Below are positions 8,567 through 12,987 of a stretch of 12,987 nucleotides of DNA, one piece after another. The stretch is from Ophiostoma sp. CBS 140.51 (Eukaryota; Ascomycota; Sordariomycetes; Ophiostomatales; Ophiostomataceae). Within the stretch, counting starts at the first letter, position 1. Every line of letters begins with the position of its first letter. The position numbers were made by a program, and so were the translations under genes. The DNA lies in assembly GCA_029298735.1 (NCBI GenBank), contig JANSLP010000539.1:1-12987 (forward strand). The letters run 5' to 3'. The notes below the pieces were generated by a model. The model saw nothing but the letters and a program-made list of their open reading frames with translations. It made no database searches and was not told the origin of the DNA.

Positions 8567-9598
8567 ATGGTTGCTTCCAAGGTCCTCGTCGGCTCCGTCA
8601 TGGCTGCTGGCGCCTCTGCCTCGCTTGTTTCCCCCCTGATGGCTGGCATCCGTGCCCGTGCTGATCTGTCCCCCGGCTCGCCCCTCTACAACTGCCACGA
8701 CAACTGCGGTAAGTTTTCTTTTGTCCTCGCTGCGCTCACTTCTTCGAGAAGAACGTAAACTCGCTTCGCTCGTTCACGTCCTAACTCTTTTTAGGCCAGG
8801 CCATCCTTGAGGTTCAGGCCGTCTCCAGCGTCTGCAACGACAACGTCTTCCTCACGGACTACGACAACTGCCTGCAGTGCGCCGGCCCGGACAACGGCGA
8901 CATCTGGAAGTACTACGGCGACTCCCTGACCTCCGCCGCTGCTGCTTGCGGTCTGGCCACCACCCCCGAGGCCGGCTCCCAGGCTGCCGTTGGCACTGCC
9001 CTGCCCGGTGGTGCTGGCTCCGGCGCTTCGTCGTCCGCTGCCGGTGCTCCCTCGTCGGCCCCCGCCGTCGCCACTTCGTCGTCGGCTCCCGCTGCCGCCG
9101 CTTCGTCGACCAGCGCTGCCCAGGCCGGCTCGTCGGCTGCTGGTAGCCCCGCTGCCTCGTCGGCTGCGTCGTCCCCCGCTGCGGCCGCGTCTTCTGTGAG
9201 TGCCCCTGCTGATGGTGGTGCCGCTTCGTCCGCTGCCGGTGGTGCTGCCTCCAGCGCTGCTGGTGCTGCTTCCAGCGCCGCCGCCGGCGGTCATGGCTCC
9301 GCTTCCGCCTCCGCTTCGGCCGCTGCCTCGGCTGCTGCTTCGGCCACTTCGGGCGCTGCTGCCAAGCCCACTTCGGGCCATGGTTCTTCCAACGGCACTG
9401 CTGCCGGTACCGGCTCGTCCAGCGGCACCACCGTATGTCCCCCCAGACCCCTCTACCCTACTTGAATTTGTTCCATGCTAACGCAACATTTAGTCCGCCC
9501 CCTCGTCGGTTGTCACTGCTGGCGCCAGCATGCGCTCGGTCGCTGCTGGCGTTGCCGGTATCGTCGCTTTCGGCGCTGCCTACGTCCTGGCCTTCTAA
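8567..9598 (+). CDS. Secreted six-cysteine, Ser/Ala-rich GPI-anchored wall protein
   Basis: Three exons, 8567-8708, 8795-9432 and 9494-9598, give 294 aa. The introns are 86 nt (GTAAGT...CTAAC...TAG) and 61 nt (GTATGT...CTAAC...TAG); their phases (1 and 0) keep the frame open to TAA at 9596. The start has a good context (TCAAAATGG). Residues 1 to about 19-32 form a signal peptide, possibly with a short Arg-containing propeptide. A small globular head (about 40-103) has cysteines at 43, 47, 61, 73, 76 and 99, spaced C-x3-C-x13-C-x11-C-x2-C-x22-C, around YNCHDNCG, DNCLQCAG and IWKYYGDSL. I recognise this as a recurrent uncharacterised fungal extracellular pattern, not CFEM, which has eight cysteines. 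About residues 105-262 are Ser/Ala/Gly-rich with ASSAAG-like repeats, likely an O-glycosylated stalk. The C-terminus has a small-residue region and then a hydrophobic tail ending AAYVLAF, as for GPI attachment. The role is probably structural or at the surface; the ligand is unknown. Confidence 0.88.
8709..8794 (+). other. Intron 1 of the wall protein gene, with TTCTTC-GA-GAAGAA dyad
   Basis: The donor GTAAGT at 8709, branch CTAAC at 8781-8785 and acceptor TTTTTAG ending at 8794 fit fungal consensus. Splicing joins TGC-G with GC-CAG and reads CGQAILE. The intron contains an inverted repeat at 8740-8753 with 6-bp arms. Confidence 0.9.
9433..9493 (+). other. Intron 2 of the wall protein gene
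   Basis: The donor is GTATGT at 9433, the branch CTAAC lies near 9479, and the acceptor is ATTTAG ending at 9493. It is phase 0. Removing it adds the hydrophobic GPI-type tail. If it is retained, the protein would end without the tail, giving a shorter soluble form. Confidence 0.85.
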
Positions 9599-9923
9599 GC
9601 CAGTGCGCAGTTTATTCCCGTCTCTCTCGATGCGTCTCTGAATAGGGTGTAATATGTGTGACTTCAGTCGCATAACAAAATCTATCTCCCTAGGAGGGCA
9701 TTAGCTTGCCCTCTTTCGTTAATTTTGTTCTTCTCTTACCAAATACTTCTAATTTTTCCAAAAGGGGTTTCACTGTCTTTTCTCTTGATCCGGTTGTATA
9801 TTATTTATTACTTATTGATTTTTAACGGCTGTTATTGAACGTTTCTTTCTCGTACAAACCTCATTTCATCGTAAACATGTGAACATTAATGAAGGGTTGT
9901 TGGGTCTGTCCTTCCATCTCCTG
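9599..9923. other. Convergent 3' region
   Basis: A 325-bp AT- and T-rich spacer separates two genes that point at each other. It probably holds both 3' UTRs and polyadenylation sites. No exact AATAAA was identified as a signal, and no gene is seen here. Confidence 0.5.
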
Positions 9924-10862
9924 TCAAGACCCTTCCATGAACCAAATGTTGGCCGCAAGACCCTGGAGTTCCTCCCCTGTCAATATAATGTTGCGCTCCG
10001 GTGTGCCAAAGGATTTGACGGGAGAAAAGAGGAAACACTCTCGGAAGCCGATACTCAGAGGCGCGCCAATGACTTCAAAATTCGCTGGGTCTTTTTGCGC
10101 CTCGGCGTCGGCAGCACTGAACAACGTCTGCGAACCGTCTTTGCATTTCCACTTGATGATGACGGTCTGAAGGAGAGTTGGAACGCCAAGGGCGACTCGG
10201 CCGTCGCGCGATTGCCACTTTTCAATCCAAATCTGCTTGTCTTCACTCAAGGGGAACATTTTCAGGAGCACCACAACGTGGACATCGCGGCCGCTCTCAT
10301 TGAACCAAAAGTCCTTTTTGAGGCGCAAGTCTGCCAGGGACATGCTGTGGCCCACCTCAGCCACAATCGTCGGCCAGGCATCGTCTCCACCGCGGCCAAG
10401 TTTCGGTTTGCCAGCCACATCGGGCTCGCCAGTGTGCCCGGACCAGCCGACCGACGTTTGGTTGTGTGGAAACCTGGCAGCACTGGCAGCATTGGTAGCA
10501 CTGTCGACCCATTCCTACTGAGTCGTAAGGCCCATCTTGTTGATGCTTTCTCCAAAGGCAAGTTTGAGCGCGCGGGTGGCCATTTCGTGCGGCCCTTCAA
10601 ACAAATTCGCAAGGACACGCTGTTGGCCAGCAATGTAGTGGAGCCGAGAGCGACATTCGCGGAAACGGCAGACATTTTCAATGTCGACAAAGCCGAGCAG
10701 TGGCACATTAGTTATGCTGAGGCCATCGCCGAGAAAAAATTCATCTTGGAGCATTCCGACAACGGCATAGGCGTCGGTGAAATTTATTTCGGGCGTTGGG
10801 AGGTCATGTGGAAGGGGTGGCATCACTTCGGGCATTGGTATGCCAAGCTCTTGAGCTGTCAT
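9924..10862 (-). CDS. Fungal PD-(D/E)XK-like protein interrupted by one in-frame TAG
   Basis: One minus-strand frame runs from ATG at 10862 to TGA at 9924, 312 codons with a single interior stop, TAG at 10517-10515 (codon 116). The upstream part is 115 aa. The downstream part stays open from the codon right after the TAG and has no in-frame ATG until after the EPD motif (residues 146-148), so it is unlikely to be a separate gene. The downstream half has EPD (Asp148), WPTIVAEVG (Glu169), LKKDFWF and VHVVVLLKMF, then IWIEKW. From memory this resembles a large uncharacterised fungal family with a Uma2/restriction-endonuclease-like pattern (PD...EVG...hydrophobic strand). Asp148 and Glu169 are the best candidate active-site acids. 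The nuclease assignment is inferred. Gene models that split this locus, or call it a pseudogene, are possible. The only frame-preserving introns that remove the TAG need poor donors such as GTCCTT. The gene converges on the wall protein gene and diverges from dynactin p25. Confidence 0.6.
10505..10525 (-). promoter_or_regulatory. RNA hairpin presenting the in-frame UAG in a 7-nt loop
   Basis: On the mRNA strand a 5' arm CGACTCA pairs with a 3' arm TGGGTCG (six Watson-Crick pairs and one G-U) around the loop GTAGGAA. The TAG is loop positions 2-4, and its A is at position 3. The stem-loop is seen directly by complementarity. A role in A-to-I editing is inference. Confidence 0.5.
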
Positions 10863-10908
10863 GGTTGGAGAGGTCGTCTGGGGTGTTTGGATGGTTGTTA
10901 GGTTGCAT
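10804..10908 (-). other. Overlapping upstream ORF of the TAG-interrupted gene
   Basis: An ATG at 10908 lies 46 nt before the assigned start, in a different frame. It opens a 34-codon frame that overlaps the main ORF and ends at 10804. If the transcript begins upstream of it, this uORF would lower initiation at 10862. The transcription start is not known. Confidence 0.35.
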
Positions 10909-11231
10909 TGTGAAGAGAATCAAGAGGACAGGAACTGTGGTTAAAATTGGATTTTGCATTTTATTGTTTGTTTTCGTAACAAATGTGTCAAAATGCATCA
11001 TGGGAAGGTACGACTGACGATGTTGTTGTCGTCGTGGGTCGGCGAGACGCCAGATGACTAAGCTGAGCGACTAGACCCACTTTTCGAAAGCTCACCAATT
11101 TGGAGCTTCACCGCGTTTCAGGGGCCCCAACGCGTTATCGCGATAACCAGCTTGTCGTTTGTCACGTTCGACGACAACGACTTCCTTCACCACAAACCAA
11201 ACGACCCCATGTGGTCCACACGCGCTTCACG
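10863..11231. promoter_or_regulatory. Shared divergent promoter region
   Basis: The 369 bp between the divergent starts at 10862 (minus) and 11232 (plus) must carry promoter elements for both genes. No clear TATA box is seen on the dynactin side, which suits a housekeeping gene. The most obvious element is a 14-bp palindrome at 11134-11147. Confidence 0.55.
11134..11147. promoter_or_regulatory. Perfect 14-bp palindrome with paired GATA arms
   Basis: GTTATCGCGATAAC is its own reverse complement. Each arm carries TTATC/GATAA, and the centre is TCGCGA. It lies 85-98 bp before the dynactin ATG, a plausible place for a dimeric regulator. I cannot name the factor. Confidence 0.4.
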
Positions 11232-11890
11232 ATGTCACGAAGAGCCGTGAAAGGAGAATACATTGAGACGGTAGGTTCCACAACTTTGCACACACTGTCA
11301 ACAGCTTCCCTGACGACCTCTAGGACACCGGCAATAAAGTCTCCCGCAAGGCCACGCTCGTCGGCACGCAAAACATTATCCTCGGTGGCAAGAGCGTCAT
11401 CCAGCAGGATGTCATGATCAGGGGTGATTTGGTGCGCTCCCTTCCGGCCAGCGCAAGCGGCAGCAGCGGCTCTTCTGGCGCCTCCTCTGGCAACACCGCC
11501 ATCTCGATTGGCCGCTACTGCTTTCTGAGCCGCGGCAGCTGTCTGCGCCCGCCCGGCCGCCTGTGGAAGGGCGTCTTCTCGCACATGCCGCTGCGCATGG
11601 GCGACCACGTCTTTGTCGGCGCGGGTACGACGGTCATGGCCGCCTCGATTGGCAGCCACGTGCATTTGGGCGCCAATGTGGTCGTGGGCGATTTCGCCAT
11701 CATCAAGGACTACGTGCGCGTGCTCGACGGCACCGTGATCCCGCCCAACATGGTGATTGCGAGTTTCAGTATCGTGGCGGGCCAGCCTGCGCGAGTGGTG
11801 GGGGAGCTGCCGGAGGGCGGGACCGAGGCCTTTGAGCTGCGGGAGCTGTACAAGACGGTAGGCAACAATCCGCAGCCGATGCAGGTGTAG
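11232..11890 (+). CDS. DCTN5: Dynactin subunit 5 (p25), pointed-end complex
   Basis: Exon 1 is 11232-11270 (13 codons) and exon 2 is 11324-11890, separated by a 53-nt phase-0 intron (GTAGGT...CTGAC...TAG). The product is 201 aa. It matches the p25 signature from the start: GEYIETDTGNKVSR, then LVGTQNIILGGK, IRGDL, GRYCFLSRGSCLRPP and MGDHVFVGAG, followed by left-handed beta-helix hexapeptide turns such as GSHVHLGANVVVGD and VLDGTVIPPNMVI, and a C-terminal GELPEG segment ending PMQV. In the dynactin complex p25 sits with p27, p62 and Arp11 at the pointed end and links dynein to cargo such as early endosomes. Between IRGDLVR and AISIGR there is a Ser/Gly/Ala-rich insertion (about residues 52-71) absent from the animal protein, probably a surface loop between helix coils. 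The first-exon ATG is chosen because it gives the conserved N-terminus; the frame upstream is open but has no ATG. Confidence 0.95.
11271..11323 (+). other. Intron of the dynactin p25 gene
   Basis: The donor is GTAGGT, the branch CTGAC lies near 11310-11314, and the acceptor CTCTAG ends at 11323. Splicing joins IET to DTGNKVSR, the conserved p25 sequence. Confidence 0.93.
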
Positions 11891-12987
11891 GGTGGGGGGA
11901 CGACGACAGACAGAGATGGTCGATGACGATACACGACACAAGCCTACCCCAGAGAAGATTGCGGGACAACGACAAGATGACGGAGAAAAGGAAACGGCAA
12001 GAGTCGAGAAGGATGGCTACGGCAGACATTCAGTGGAGAAGGCCAAGGGCGAAGGCCATGGGCTAAGGAAGACGATAACAACAGAATACTATATGACATC
12101 GAGCATTGAAACAATCTAGGTATTTTCGTTTCCACTTTGGCTACCCAGTTTCCATCATATTCCCCGTCTCTGGGCTTGATCTTGACCCTTCTTCTGGGCA
12201 TCTGGGCACGCGTGCGCGTGAGTGATTAATATCTTGGCCGCGATCTTACTGGATAAAAGGCAGATGAAAAGAAGATGGAGGAACGAGATAAACACAGCCT
12301 GCAAGGAGGCAAATGACAGACACTTCTCAACATTGCCCGACAGGAAAGTCCCAACAAGGAAGGCCATGCAAAGTCTCTCCGAACGAGGGCCGTGGGCATG
12401 TTCTCTCCCATATTAGCCAGCCATCTTGGCGGTTCTCTCTGGCTGTTTCTTTACTTTTTTTGGCTGTCGGCAGAGTTGGTTGTCAAGAGTCACAGACAAC
12501 AGTGTCACGCGCACATGGCATCCACGATGGGAGACTGGCAAAAAGATTAGATGAACGTGAACCAAGGAGCGAACCAAGGAATAATAACAGTGCACGACAA
12601 GGAAACAACCAGAAACAAAGCCCGGAGTATTGTTTATTTAACAAGAGACGACAACAGACGGGCCAATCACAGCGTCTACAACCCGAATAACACCCGTCCA
12701 GATTGCCTTCCACCTCTTGGCACCAGTCGCCCCCCGTTACCCCCGGAGTCTACAGGCTAAACACCCGGCCACGGCCACTTTATCCAGACAGCAGTTCATA
12801 TTGGATGTACTATCGATGTCAGGTATTTTCTGTGAAAGAATGTGTATTTGTGGTGTATTTGTCTTGGTTTTTATTTATTTTTATCGCGCTTTTGAGTACA
12901 TGTCGTTTCTTCCCCTTGCCTGTGGAGCCTACCCACTCACCATTCGGCATCTCCAGATGTCGGCAGTCGAGGTCGGGCTGGGGGATA
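11891..12987. other. Noncoding downstream of dynactin p25; possible gene edge at right end
   Basis: No supported gene is found in about 1.1 kb. The first part, purine-rich on the plus strand, probably holds the dynactin 3' UTR. Short open frames (60-125 codons) have no family motifs. Near the right edge the minus strand has a consensus donor (GGTGAGTGG, 12947-12939) and the plus strand an ATG at 12957 with an open frame to the window end. Either could be a partial gene, but the evidence is too short to call one. Confidence 0.45.

Noticed and set aside
8791..9381. 196-codon minus-strand frame rich in Gly/Ser/Arg
   Set aside because: It is the antisense shadow of the Ser/Ala-rich exon 2 of the wall protein gene; the repeats there keep several frames open.
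9879..10901. 340-codon plus-strand open frame
   Set aside because: It is antisense to the PD-(D/E)XK-like gene. The minus strand carries the conserved WPTIVAEVG/VVVLL pattern, while the plus frame has no recognisable motif. Its length without stops is notable, but it is explained by the opposing coding sequence.
11162..11941. 259-codon minus-strand open frame
   Set aside because: It is antisense to dynactin p25 and rich in Arg/His/Ala, as expected from the complement of GC-rich codons.
1..12987. tRNA, rRNA, CRISPR or transposon features
   Set aside because: No B-box-like GGTTCGA sequence, rRNA segment, regular spaced repeats, terminal inverted repeats or transposase/reverse-transcriptase motifs were found by eye on either strand.

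Overview
The window reads as nuclear DNA of a filamentous ascomycete. Four protein genes are supported. Three of them carry short GT-AG introns (53-86 nt) with CTAAC/CTGAC branch points, pyrimidine-rich leaders and GC-rich third positions. The protein families also fit: a BIM1/X325-like copper protein, a Ser/Ala-rich wall protein and a fungal-type dynactin p25. A Sordariomycete is the best guess (an Ophiostomatales-like relative is possible), but this is inferred from family resemblance only.

Layout. (1) Positions 678-1643, minus strand: a secreted, membrane-anchored BIM1-like copper protein in two exons, with a TATA box about 190 nt upstream of the ATG. (2) About 1840-8370: some 6.5 kb in which I find no convincing protein gene. 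It is low-complexity DNA with purine/pyrimidine strand asymmetry and five exact copies of the 9-mer ATCTGATAA, the site type bound by iron-regulatory GATA factors (SreA/SRE1); three of them fall within 53 bp. (3) Positions 8567-9598, plus strand: a three-exon gene for a small secreted protein with a six-cysteine head, a long Ser/Ala-rich stalk and a GPI-type tail. (4) Positions 9924-10862, minus strand, convergent with the previous gene: a fungal PD-(D/E)XK-like family protein whose single continuous frame is broken by one in-frame TAG. (5) Positions 11232-11890, plus strand, divergent from gene 4 over a 369-bp shared promoter: dynactin subunit 5 (p25). (6) Positions 11891-12987: no supported gene, although the right edge may touch one.

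The most striking observation is the TAG in gene 4. In the mRNA it sits in the 7-nt loop of a 7-bp hairpin, with U at loop position 2 and the stop-codon A at loop position 3. That matches U33-A34 of a tRNA anticodon loop, the natural target of the Tad2-Tad3 adenosine deaminase. Filamentous ascomycetes are known to edit A to I in mRNAs during sexual development, including UAG to UGG recoding. This gene is therefore a candidate whose full-length product depends on RNA editing. A plain nonsense mutation is the main alternative.

The genes do not form one pathway. Two encode surface proteins (1 and 3), one a cytoskeletal motor component (5), and one an uncharacterised nuclease-fold protein (4). 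The copper protein and the iron-type GATA sites lie in the same neighbourhood, but about 3 kb separates them and any link is speculative.
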